From positions 186,001-250,000 of the forward strand of contig NZ_JACHXO010000002.1 of NCBI RefSeq assembly GCF_014192155.1: a stretch of 64,000 nucleotides of DNA, given 5' to 3'. The translations under genes and the position numbers were made by a program. The notes under the pieces are model-generated. The model saw nothing but the letters and a program-made list of their open reading frames with translations. It was not told where the DNA came from and did not search any database. Positions 10,179 to 17,903 of this stretch are shown here, piece by piece. Numbering within the stretch: position 1 is the stretch's first letter; each line of letters starts with the position of its first letter. This DNA is from Roseateles terrae (GTDB lineage: Bacteria > Pseudomonadota > Gammaproteobacteria > Burkholderiales > Burkholderiaceae_C).

Positions 10179-12635
10179 TCAACGTGCGGAGGGTGCCTGC
10201 AGCGTGCGGGCAAAGAAGGCATCGACCGTGCGGTACAGATGCAAGCGCGCGCCACGTCCGGCAATGCCATGCGCCTTGCCCGGATACACCATCATCTCGA
10301 AGGGCACCGACTGCTTCTGAAAGGCCTCGCTCAGCCGCAGCGTGTGCTCAAACAGCACGTTGTCATCAGCCGTGCCGTGAATGACCATCAGCGGATGCTG
10401 CAGCAGCGCGGCGCGGTCCACCAGGTTCGAGCGGCTGTAGGTCGCCGCTGGCTGGCCGGACGCATCGGTGGGCAGGCCCAGATAGCGCTCGGTGTAGGCG
10501 GTGTCGTAGAGGGTCCAGTCGGTCGGTGGCGCACCGCCCACCGCGGCGGCGAACGGCGTCTGCTCGTCCAGCATGCTGCGAACGGCCAGGAAGCCGCCAT
10601 ACGACCACCCAAAGAAGCCCATGCGTCGCGCATCGATGCCGGCACGCTTCTGAGGCAACTGACGCACCGCGGCGAAGAGGTCGGCCACCTCAGTCACGCC
10701 GAAGGACTGGAAGTGGGCGCGGGTGAAGGCACGGTCGCGGTGAGCCATGCCGCGGGTGTCCAGCGTGAAGACGCCGTAGCCGCGACGCTGCCAGTAGGCG
10801 ATGAGCGCGGTGTCACGATGCCAGCTCCAGCCCACGGTGCTCACGCCCGGGCCGCCGTAGGCCAGGGTGATGACCGGATGCAGGCCGGGACGGCCATCGA
10901 GCGGGGCGAAATAGAAGGCGTTGAGCGGAGTGCGACCGTCGGCGGCGGTCACCTCGATCACCTCCGGCGTCGGCACCACCTTGGCCAGCAGTGCGTCCGG
11001 CGCATCGCCCGGCAGCGCCACCGGAGCGGCGCCGCTGTCCAGATCCTGCAGGAAGAGGCGCGGCGGCTCGCCCCAGGCCGAGCGGGTCACCAGCAGGCGG
11101 GAGCAATCCCCATCCGAGCGGGCATCGCGCCATTGGCGCTCCCGCTGACCGGCGAGGGGTCGCGCGCGGCCGGCCAGGTCCACGGCAAACAGCTCGCGGG
11201 AACGACCGCGGTCGCGGGCGGCGGCGTAGACCACGCGATCGCCACTGCTGCAGACGCGGTAGGCGACCGGTTCAGACTCGGTCGTCAGCGCAGTGCGACG
11301 TCCGGTGACGCGGTCGATCACCACCAGTTGCCGACGGCCCGACGCCTCGGTGGACCACAGCAACGCCGGCTGACCGGACAGGCGGCGGGCTGGCAGTTCC
11401 GTCAAATCGTCCTGGACTTCGACCCAGGCGTCATCGCGCTCTTCGGTGATGACGCGGCCGACCAGGGCGGTTGCGGTTGCGGTTGCGGCCGCGTTTGCGG
11501 AGGCGGTTGCCGTTGCGCTTGCAGCATCGGTAGCGCCGGGTTTGAATTCGGTCAGCACCAGTCGGCGTTGGTCGCGGGTCATCCACTGCAACCACGGGGT
11601 GCCGTCGCTGAACCAGCCAGCGCGCGGCAAATATTCCGCTTCGGCCGGCAGGGGTAGCGACACGGCGTTCGCAGCGCCCTGCCCCGACAGGTCCAGCACC
11701 CAGGCCGTCACCTGCGCATTCGGACTGCCGGCGCTCGGGTAACGCTGCTGCGTCATGGTGGTGCGGTCGGCAAAGATCTGCGCGCGCGTTTTCACCGGCA
11801 CGCGCGACTCATCCACCCGGAAGGCCAGCAGCCGCCGACCGTCCGGCGACCACCAATAGCCGCGCTGCCGACCCAGTTCCTCGGCAGCGATGAATTCGGC
11901 CAGGCCCCAGAAGCGGGTGTCGGTGGCGTCCGTGGTGAGGGCGCGAGGAGCGGTGAGCGTCTGCGCAGACTGCGGGGCCTGCGCGGACTGCGGAGACTGG
12001 GGAGACTGGGGGGCCTGCGCAGTTGGCGAGGACTGCAGCGACTGCAGCCAGAGGTTGCCGCCCTTGACGTAAGCGAGCTGCGTGCCATCGGGCGAGCAGC
12101 TAGGGTCCTGCTCCGGCACATCGGGATCGTTGGTCAGCCGCTGCGCCACCGGACCTTGATCGGTCAGCCGCACCAGATAGAGATCGCCGGACAATGGGAA
12201 CAGCAAGGTGCGTCCGTCGGGACCGCACCATTGGTAGCCGGTGATGCCGCCCTGGCTGATGCGTTTGCGTTCCAGCGCCATGCGTTCGGCTTCGGTCAGC
12301 TGCTGGCGTCGGCCGCCCAGCACCTCGGCGGCGGACACCAGCTTGCGAGGCTCGCCGCCGGCCGTCGGCTGGGCCCAGAGTTCAAGTTGCTCGCTGTCGG
12401 TGGCCGAAGGACGCAGGTAGCTGACCCAGGTGCCGTCCGGCGAGAGTTCTGCCTGACGGGTGGTGCGGCCTTGCAGCGGCGGGTCGCTGTAGACGCGCTC
12501 CAGCGTCAGCGGGGTGACGGCGGTGCGAGGCGATGCCATGGCCGGCAGCAGCGCGCTCAGGGTGGACAGCAGCAATGAAGCCGTCAGCGGCTTCAGCCAG
12601 GCCTGCGGGCGGGCAACAGAAGTGGGCAGAGTCAT
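10179..12635 (-). CDS. S9 prolyl oligopeptidase family dipeptidyl peptidase (DPP IV-like)
   Basis: An 818-residue exported serine peptidase of the S9B/C type, which releases dipeptides from peptide N-termini, usually after proline. A signal peptide ([19 protein letters not shown]) is followed by an eight-bladed propeller and a C-terminal alpha/beta hydrolase domain. The nucleophile Ser678 lies in GWSYGGFLA, the acid in [12 protein letters not shown], and the His in PGKAHGI. The propeller holds two low-complexity stretches absent from homologues I know: [14 protein letters not shown] and an Ala/Thr run made of gttgcg-type hexamers near 11470-11520. It overlaps dusC by 4 bp (ATGA), indicating translational coupling. 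Confidence 0.9.
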   Translation of the reverse strand: MTLPTSVARPQAWLKPLTASLLLSTLSALLPAMASPRTAVTPLTLERVYSDPPLQGRTTRQAELSPDGTWVSYLRPSATDSEQLELWAQPTAGGEPRKLVSAAEVLGGRRQQLTEAERMALERKRISQGGITGYQWCGPDGRTLLFPLSGDLYLVRLTDQGPVAQRLTNDPDVPEQDPSCSPDGTQLAYVKGGNLWLQSLQSSPTAQAPQSPQSPQSAQAPQSAQTLTAPRALTTDATDTRFWGLAEFIAAEELGRQRGYWWSPDGRRLLAFRVDESRVPVKTRAQIFADRTTMTQQRYPSAGSPNAQVTAWVLDLSGQGAANAVSLPLPAEAEYLPRAGWFSDGTPWLQWMTRDQRRLVLTEFKPGATDAASATATASANAAATATATALVGRVITEERDDAWVEVQDDLTELPARRLSGQPALLWSTEASGRRQLVVIDRVTGRRTALTTESEPVAYRVCSSGDRVVYAAARDRGRSRELFAVDLAGRARPLAGQRERQWRDARSDGDCSRLLVTRSAWGEPPRLFLQDLDSGAAPVALPGDAPDALLAKVVPTPEVIEVTAADGRTPLNAFYFAPLDGRPGLHPVITLAYGGPGVSTVGWSWHRDTALIAYWQRRGYGVFTLDTRGMAHRDRAFTRAHFQSFGVTEVADLFAAVRQLPQKRAGIDARRMGFFGWSYGGFLAVRSMLDEQTPFAAAVGGAPPTDWTLYDTAYTERYLGLPTDASGQPAATYSRSNLVDRAALLQHPLMVIHGTADDNVLFEHTLRLSEAFQKQSVPFEMMVYPGKAHGIAGRGARLHLYRTVDAFFARTLQAPSAR

Positions 12636-13807
12636 GCGGTCAGCGTCAGGGCCTCGTCGGGCACGTCGTCGGAATCGGTGGAGAAGTCGTCGGCATCAGC
12701 TGCGTCGGGCTGGAGGTGGGCGTGAGCGTGCGGCGGAGCCCCTGTCGAGACCGCTGCTTGCGCCTTGATCAGCGCCAAACGGGCGGACAGTTCATCCGCC
12801 ACCGCGTCGCCAAACAGCTGGCGTGACAGATCGTCCGCCCCATTGATCACCCGCACCCGCAGATAGGCCTCCTCCGCTTCCGGATAGTGCCGGCGCAGAT
12901 AGTGCAGCCACTGCTTGAGCCGTCCGGCCTGATGGCGGGCGGCGACCTTGGCACGGACCTGGAAGAAGAAGTCGGCCATCAGCACCAGCAGCTCCGACCA
13001 TGGCAAGGCCGGCGCGGACGATCCGGTGAGCTCGGCACGCAGGGCCAGGGCCAGCCCGGGCTGGGCCACCATGCCGCGCCCCAGCATCAGCCGGTCGCAG
13101 CCGGACTCGGCCAGGCAGCGACGGGCATCGGCCACGGTCCAGACTTCGCCGTTGGCGACCACAGGCAGACGCACGGCTTCACGCACGATGGCGATCTGGT
13201 CCCAATACGCGGGGGGCTTGTACCCATCCCGTTTGGTGCGGGCGTGGATGACCAGCTCGGAGGCGCCGGCACGCTCGACGGCGCTGGCGCATTCCAGCAT
13301 CAGGGAGCGGTCCTCATTGCCAAGGCGCATCTTGGCGGACACGGGGATGTCGGCCGGCACCGCTCGACGGACGGCGGACACGATGTCGTGCACCAGGGCG
13401 GGCTCATCCAGCAGCACGGCGCCGCCGCGATGACGATTGACCGTCTTGGCGGGGCAGCCGAAATTCAGGTCGATGCCGGCGGGATTCAGTTCGGCGAGAC
13501 GGGCGGCGTTGTCGGCGAGGCAGGCCGGGTCAGAGCCGAGCAACTGCGGCCGCACGGGTACGCCGGCGCGGGTGCGGCTGCCGGTGCGCAGTTCCGGGAC
13601 GATGCGGGTGAAGACGCGGCGCGGCAGCAGCTGGTCGGTGATGCGGATGAATTCCGACACGCAGCGATCGACGCCCCCCACGCGGGTGAGTGTGTCGCGC
13701 AGCATGTGGTCCAGCAGGCCCTCCATGGGGGCGAGCAGGATCATGGGAACGGGGCTGGCCGCGGCGGGGGCGACTGGGGCGGCAGCGATGTCGGACTCAG
13801 GCGTCAT
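12632..13807 (-). CDS. dusC: tRNA-dihydrouridine(16) synthase
   Basis: An FMN-dependent enzyme that reduces uridine 16 in the tRNA D-loop. From ATG 13807 the protein has 391 residues. The opening [15 protein letters not shown] and [14 protein letters not shown] match DusC rather than DusA or DusB. Catalytic Cys118 lies in [17 protein letters not shown]/phosphate-binding NGEVW and MLGRGM follow, and HARTKRDGY is present. The C-terminal helical domain includes [15 protein letters not shown]. The final ~40 residues are Asp-rich and not conserved. Its stop overlaps the start of the peptidase gene. The 286-bp gap upstream shows no additional gene. Confidence 0.93.
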   Translation of the reverse strand: MTPESDIAAAPVAPAAASPVPMILLAPMEGLLDHMLRDTLTRVGGVDRCVSEFIRITDQLLPRRVFTRIVPELRTGSRTRAGVPVRPQLLGSDPACLADNAARLAELNPAGIDLNFGCPAKTVNRHRGGAVLLDEPALVHDIVSAVRRAVPADIPVSAKMRLGNEDRSLMLECASAVERAGASELVIHARTKRDGYKPPAYWDQIAIVREAVRLPVVANGEVWTVADARRCLAESGCDRLMLGRGMVAQPGLALALRAELTGSSAPALPWSELLVLMADFFFQVRAKVAARHQAGRLKQWLHYLRRHYPEAEEAYLRVRVINGADDLSRQLFGDAVADELSARLALIKAQAAVSTGAPPHAHAHLQPDAADADDFSTDSDDVPDEALTLTA

Positions 13808-14093
13808 CAGGACACTACGGGCTCGGGAGGGCGCCAGCGTGGCGCAGCAGGGCCGGCGCGGCGGAAAGTCCGAGAGCATAGCGGATCGTCCACACCCGCT
13901 GTGGATAAACGGGTGTACAGGCTGCGCAGGGGTGCGGCAAGTTGTTGATTTGATGGGCGGTTTCTCTCGGTGCTTAAAAATGCGGCAGAAGCACAGCAGG
14001 ATACGTTCCTTGGAAGCAATGTGGCTCTTCGCATCAACAAGCTGCTGTATAAGCAGTCGTTCGAGTGAAAGCCCACCGGCTCCAGCATTAGCC

Positions 14094-14393
14094 ATGATCA
14101 CGTTAAAAGAAGCACGCCAGCGTGTCGTTATTCAGCTGGGGAGACCCGAGTGGTTGTCTCCTGACGACGAATGGGTTGTGATCGACGAAGCGACCATTGA
14201 AAAACCTTGGGGATGGGTGTTCTTTTACACCTCGAAGCTTTGGCAAGAAACTGGTGAGGTTCAACACGCGGTCGGGGGCAACGCACCTCTTATCGTAGAG
14301 CGCAAAGCGGGACGCATCCTCGCGACAGGAACGGCATATGCAATTGAACACTACATCGCAAATTACGAGCGTTCCGGCAACCCCAATGGCTAG
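14094..14393 (+). CDS. Imm35-type immunity protein
   Basis: A 99-residue soluble protein that matches my memory of immunity protein 35 (Imm35, PF15567). The key blocks are [20 protein letters not shown], a central hydrophobic [10 protein letters not shown], and a C-terminal [16 protein letters not shown]. Such proteins neutralise a cognate polymorphic toxin. No toxin gene is adjacent: dusC lies divergently upstream and a TolA-like fragment 58 bp downstream. The codon usage is visibly more AT-rich than neighbouring housekeeping genes, supporting acquisition. It could be an orphan immunity gene guarding against toxins from related strains. Confidence 0.8.
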   Translation: MITLKEARQRVVIQLGRPEWLSPDDEWVVIDEATIEKPWGWVFFYTSKLWQETGEVQHAVGGNAPLIVERKAGRILATGTAYAIEHYIANYERSGNPNG

Positions 14394-14451
14394 TCCAACC
14401 GTGCAGGGGACCGCCTGCAGCGGTCGCTGAAGTCAAACGTTCGGGCGTCAC

Positions 14452-14832
14452 ATGAAATTTCCGAAGTTGCTTCCACCGGCGATCTTGATGGCGAGCGCTT
14501 CCGTCGTTGGTGCTCCTGCGCCGCAAGCGAGCACGACTCCGCCGGTCGTCGCCAGTCAGGCCCCGGAGGTGAGCTATGCGCAACGAGTTCGCGCTGTGAT
14601 TCTTCCGTACATCCTGTTCCCGAATGACGTTGAAGGAAACCCTGTCACGCAGATTCGAGTCACTACTCGCCCCACCGGGGAAGTGATCGACGCCGAGGTT
14701 GTCGTGAGTAGCGGTAGCGAAAGTTGGGATAAGTCGGTACGAAGGGCAGTACTGCGAGCGAATTGGATGCCTCAAGACGTTGATGGCAAGGTGCCACCGG
14801 TGCTCATCATCAGCTTCCGGCCGAAGCCTTGA
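14452..14832 (+). CDS. free-standing TolA/TonB C-terminal domain protein
   Basis: A 126-residue exported protein. A signal peptide (LLPPAILMASASVVGAPA) leads to a short Pro/Thr linker and a TolA/TonB C-terminal domain at about residues 43-126. Diagnostic are YAQRVRAVILPYILFPND, the strand VTQIRVTTRPTGEVIDAEVV, SSGSESWDKSVRRAVLRANW, and the final PPVLIISFRP. TolA proper has an N-terminal membrane anchor and long helix; both are missing. Related stand-alone domains occur beside toxin/immunity genes, where they may interfere with colicin-like import, but that is speculation. It lies between the Imm35 gene and an unknown gene. Confidence 0.75.
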   Translation: MKFPKLLPPAILMASASVVGAPAPQASTTPPVVASQAPEVSYAQRVRAVILPYILFPNDVEGNPVTQIRVTTRPTGEVIDAEVVVSSGSESWDKSVRRAVLRANWMPQDVDGKVPPVLIISFRPKP

Positions 14833-14873
14833 TCGCGCTTCGGAATCTGCCCACTTCCACGTCTGGCGCCTCA

Positions 14874-15305
14874 ATGGATCATCACGAATTCCGTCACGCA
14901 TCCTTGCTGGGAGCCTATGACAACCACGACGAGTACCAACTTGGAACCACTCTCATCTGGGTGGACTTCGAGAACATAGCGCAGCGCCACGCTGCGACTG
15001 AATTCGCCCACCAGGAATTCCCTGCCGTGTGGGCCGCCATTCCGGCCGCAATCGCCGAGGCACGCAGAATTTTGCGCTCTCAAGCCCCGGAGTTCTGGCG
15101 GTCACATGAGGAGGCGGGAACCTCTGAAGAACTCCTTGCTGTCTGGGGCATTCGGATCAATCCGACCGCGCGCAATGCGACCTACCATGTCAGCACGAAC
15201 TATGACTTCGAGTCTCCATACGAAGAGCAACTCCCTTCGTTTCCTGATGACGTTTGTGTCTTCGTGCAGCGGGGCCACGACGGTGTTATTGGCCCAAGAT
15301 CCTAA
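14874..15305 (+). CDS. unrecognised hypothetical protein in accessory island
   Basis: A 143-residue soluble protein from ATG 14874 (MDHHEFRHASLLG); an alternative TTG at 14829 overlaps the previous stop codon. No signal peptide or membrane helix is visible. Features include an acidic N-terminus, LIWVDFENIAQRHAATEF, a helix rich in Ala/Arg (AAIPAAIAEARRILRSQ), and a C-terminal half with NATYHVSTNYDFESPY and DDVCVFVQRGHDGVIG. The style, size and place after an Imm35 gene would fit another immunity protein, but I recognise no family. The following 228 bp up to 15533 hold nothing I can identify. Confidence 0.6.
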   Translation: MDHHEFRHASLLGAYDNHDEYQLGTTLIWVDFENIAQRHAATEFAHQEFPAVWAAIPAAIAEARRILRSQAPEFWRSHEEAGTSEELLAVWGIRINPTARNATYHVSTNYDFESPYEEQLPSFPDDVCVFVQRGHDGVIGPRS

Positions 15306-15533
15306 GGTCCTGAGACAGTTGGCACCTCGCCATTTACTGCAGCGGACAGCTGCACCTTGCGCTGGGCGCCGCCATTAGGCAGCTGAACGCGCGACCTTCT
15401 CGCCGCAATCTTCGCGTTTAGAGGAATGATCGGGTCGGGGGGACTGGTTCACTGCTGCTGCGCCAATCCGATGGCGTGGTAAGCAAAGCCGGCGCCGGGC
15501 GCCCTGCTTGCCGTACACAGCACCTCGCTCAAG

Positions 15534-16292
15534 CTATTGGCTGGTTGGCCCGCAGTGATAGACCCGGCGCTTGACCGTCTGGCGGTGGATCGGTCCCTTG
15601 ATCACCGTAACGACACCCTCTACCTCATACAGAATCTTGCAGGGACGGACCATGTGTTCCCGCAGGTTCCGGCAGTCGCCCAGATCGATTTCCCATGTGC
15701 CGGTCTCTTCGTCGTCCCGATCAACACTCGCGAGGATCCGTTCCCGCAACTGGTCGTAGCTAGTGATGTTGTAGGACTCGCCCCAACCGTCCCCAAAGTG
15801 GGCCGTCAGCCTCCCTTGCTGGTCCGCAAACATCCAGGCCCTGCCGTTGGCCTCAACCTGCCACTCGCGCTCCTGTTGCTGTGCCAACTGCTCTTGAGCC
15901 AGCTCCCGTACTTCCAGCAGTTCATCCTCATATTGTTGCGCCTGCTCCTGCGTGTCAAAACCACGGCTGGTATTCAGGCTGGTCACCCACTTACCTTTCA
16001 AGTCACCCCATGGCGCTGTGCTCTTGGTCACCACTCGCTGAACGATCCCTCCTGCCGTGGAAAGGGAATCGGTGGGCCGCTCCAGTCCCGTCAAGGCCAC
16101 TGGAGGGGCATTTGCGGCGCCGCCCGTTAAGGAGGCCAGCTCACGCCGCTGGGCGATCATGCGCGGTGAACTGTCCACCTCCGATTGAATGCCGCTAGCG
16201 GGGTGCCGAAACCCTCTCAATTGCGACCCCTCCGCCCCAAGTGCCGCGCCGCGTGCATTCACCTGCGTCGTGTCGTTGGCTCGTTCCCTCAT
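15534..16292 (-). CDS. orphan protein with DUF4157/eCIS-effector-like leader
   Basis: A 252-residue protein read from ATG 16292, preceded by AAGGAG eight bases upstream. Residues 41-58 (SSPRMIAQRRELASLTGG) and 83-88 (IVQRVV) strongly recall the leader found ahead of the DUF4157 metallopeptidase-like domain of extracellular contractile injection system cargo. The DUF4157 HExxH domain itself is absent. Instead residues 113-152 are a Gln/Glu-rich probable coiled coil, and 150-252 form an unrecognised basic C-terminal domain ending RVYHCGPTSQ. No injection-system genes are in the window. A solitary effector or its remnant is my inference; the family resemblance is from memory. Confidence 0.6.
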   Translation of the reverse strand: MRERANDTTQVNARGAALGAEGSQLRGFRHPASGIQSEVDSSPRMIAQRRELASLTGGAANAPPVALTGLERPTDSLSTAGGIVQRVVTKSTAPWGDLKGKWVTSLNTSRGFDTQEQAQQYEDELLEVRELAQEQLAQQQEREWQVEANGRAWMFADQQGRLTAHFGDGWGESYNITSYDQLRERILASVDRDDEETGTWEIDLGDCRNLREHMVRPCKILYEVEGVVTVIKGPIHRQTVKRRVYHCGPTSQ

Positions 16293-16645
16293 CACTTTGA
16301 CTCCTTGCCTCTTCCATACGAGGGAAGAACGCCGCCACGTTAGACAAGTGCGAAATTGGGCGCCATCAGCCAACGACCGATTTGCGGGTTCAGAATGACT
16401 GATCGAAGGGCGGATGCATGTGTACGCAAATTTCCCCGCCAGTTGTGGTCCGGCCACGCTGGCGGGCACCGCTGCACAAGCCGTATCGGCCCACCTTGAT
16501 GGCAGACGACTCGATGACATCCCGACTGCCATAGATGGGGCAGCAGATTTTCAGCACTACTGTTGAGCTGAGCAGGCGGCCGCTGAAGCACGCCGCGCAG
16601 GCAGGCCATGGCTCATGGCCGCCCATCAGCAATCGCGCCGCCTCC
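16293..16645. other. 353-bp gap with possible decayed PAAR-like coding fragment
   Basis: No convincing intact gene lies here. On the minus strand, about 16560 to 16387 reads CCPIYG...VIESS...GRTTTGG, faintly like the CPxHG and glycine-rich blocks of PAAR spike proteins. It lacks a start with a ribosome-binding site and full PAAR repeats. It lies directly upstream of and in the same direction as the effector-like gene. Confidence 0.25.
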
Positions 16646-17428
16646 TCAGCTGAACGACCGCCACAACGCCGTCTCCACAAACCACGGATTCAGCAAACTC
16701 GCGTGCACCTGAATCGACACTTCGTCATCCAGCTCCTCCATCTCCGCCAGCAGTTTGTGACGCGAGCCGGAGTTGTCGAAGATGTAGGTGCGGTGCGCGG
16801 CCTGGCAGGCTTCCATCAGCAGGTCGATCGATTCCCGATAGCGCTTGCGGACCTTCTCCTCGGGCACCGGATGCCCGCCCTGCAGCACGCGTCGCTTCAC
16901 CCGGTCCAGGTTGATTTCCGGATCGTCCGTCGCAACGAAGTACAGGTAGACGCGATAGCCCTGCGCACGCGCTTCCTTCATGAATTCGACCTTGTCCGGG
17001 GAGGACATGACCGTCTCGAAGGTGAAGGTATGCCCTTCCGCCAGCAATTCGCGCCGGATGGCGTCCGCCAGCACCGAAGCGAGGTAGGAATCGTGCGGGC
17101 CGGGCACATACAAATGCAGGGACTTGTCGACCCGCAGCGTGCCCACGAGCCGGTCCAGGCCCAGCTTCTTCGCAAATCCGGAACTCGACAGGTGGCGCTC
17201 GAAGTGCTTTTGCACCACCGACGCCTTGGCGATGATCCCCAGCCGCTTCAGATCCAGCACGCCCTGGCTCTCTTTGAGCGCCTTTTCAATCTCGTCCGCG
17301 TTGACGAACACGCCGATCCATTCGGGCCGAAGCTCTTTCTGGATCGTGCTCTTGCCCGACCCATTCGGCCCGGCGAGCACCCGCAAACGAGGTTGCGCAG
17401 GCCGCGGCGGCTTGGGCGTCAAACTCAC
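16646..17428 (-). CDS. zeta-toxin-like P-loop kinase
   Basis: A 260-residue soluble protein with an N-terminal Walker A, GPNGSGKST, at residues 20-28. A zeta-family NADEI element, FVNADEIEKAL, follows, then TFTFETVMSS and a DPEINLDRVKRRVLQGGHPV stretch. Zeta toxins phosphorylate UDP-N-acetylglucosamine and block cell-wall synthesis; many chromosomal relatives (COG4185) are uncharacterised predicted ABC-type/zeta kinases. The EGHTFTFETV and R-rich helices fit that group well. The start codon overlaps the stop of an 83-residue gene by 4 bp (ATGA), typical of toxin-antitoxin coupling. Confidence 0.85.
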   Translation of the reverse strand: MSLTPKPPRPAQPRLRVLAGPNGSGKSTIQKELRPEWIGVFVNADEIEKALKESQGVLDLKRLGIIAKASVVQKHFERHLSSSGFAKKLGLDRLVGTLRVDKSLHLYVPGPHDSYLASVLADAIRRELLAEGHTFTFETVMSSPDKVEFMKEARAQGYRVYLYFVATDDPEINLDRVKRRVLQGGHPVPEEKVRKRYRESIDLLMEACQAAHRTYIFDNSGSRHKLLAEMEELDDEVSIQVHASLLNPWFVETALWRSFS

Positions 17429-17676
17429 TTGACCCGCTTCAGCACCAATCCCGGCTTGACGCGCTTGCCCAGCGGCAGTTCCTTGAGCACGATGGACGAC
17501 CCATCCGCCCGGCGCTCCACCAGCTGGCCCTGGCTGGTCTTCACCACCACACCCCCGGTGCGGATCAGCGTGGTCTTGTAGGCCTCATGACCGGAACGGG
17601 AGGCCAGTTCGGGAATGCGCCGCTCCGCCAGTTGCATTGCGCGCTCGGTGAGGGGCCTGCTGGAACGGGTAGACAT
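17425..17676 (-). CDS. small partner gene of the zeta-like toxin (putative antitoxin)
   Basis: An 83-residue basic protein starting at ATG 17676. It begins MSTRSSRPLTERAMQLAERR, a helix-rich segment, and ends in a beta-rich tail with VVVKTSQGQLVERRADGS and GKRVKPGLVLKRVK. Its stop overlaps the kinase start, so the two are translationally coupled. Similar short proteins precede COG4185 kinases in other proteobacteria. Antitoxin activity is inferred from position and size; the protein has no obvious ribbon-helix-helix or HTH motif. The 227-bp gap to the next gene probably carries the pair's promoter. Confidence 0.65.
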   Translation of the reverse strand: MSTRSSRPLTERAMQLAERRIPELASRSGHEAYKTTLIRTGGVVVKTSQGQLVERRADGSSIVLKELPLGKRVKPGLVLKRVK

Positions 17677-17903
17677 GTAGGTCCTGGGATCTCCAATGAC
17701 GGAGAGTTTATCAGGGCGATGCCGGGGCCGCCCGCCCTTACCCTGCTTCCCACCTGCCCAACATTCCCCGTCCGGGTAGGTTTTGGCGGATGTGTTGGCC
17801 GCAAACTGCGTCAGCCGTAACTCATGATTTCAAGGCCCTCTCAAGGCTTGTGAGCGTCATGGGCCGCCCGTCTAATCCGCGCCGATCAGGAACCAAGCAG
17901 TTG

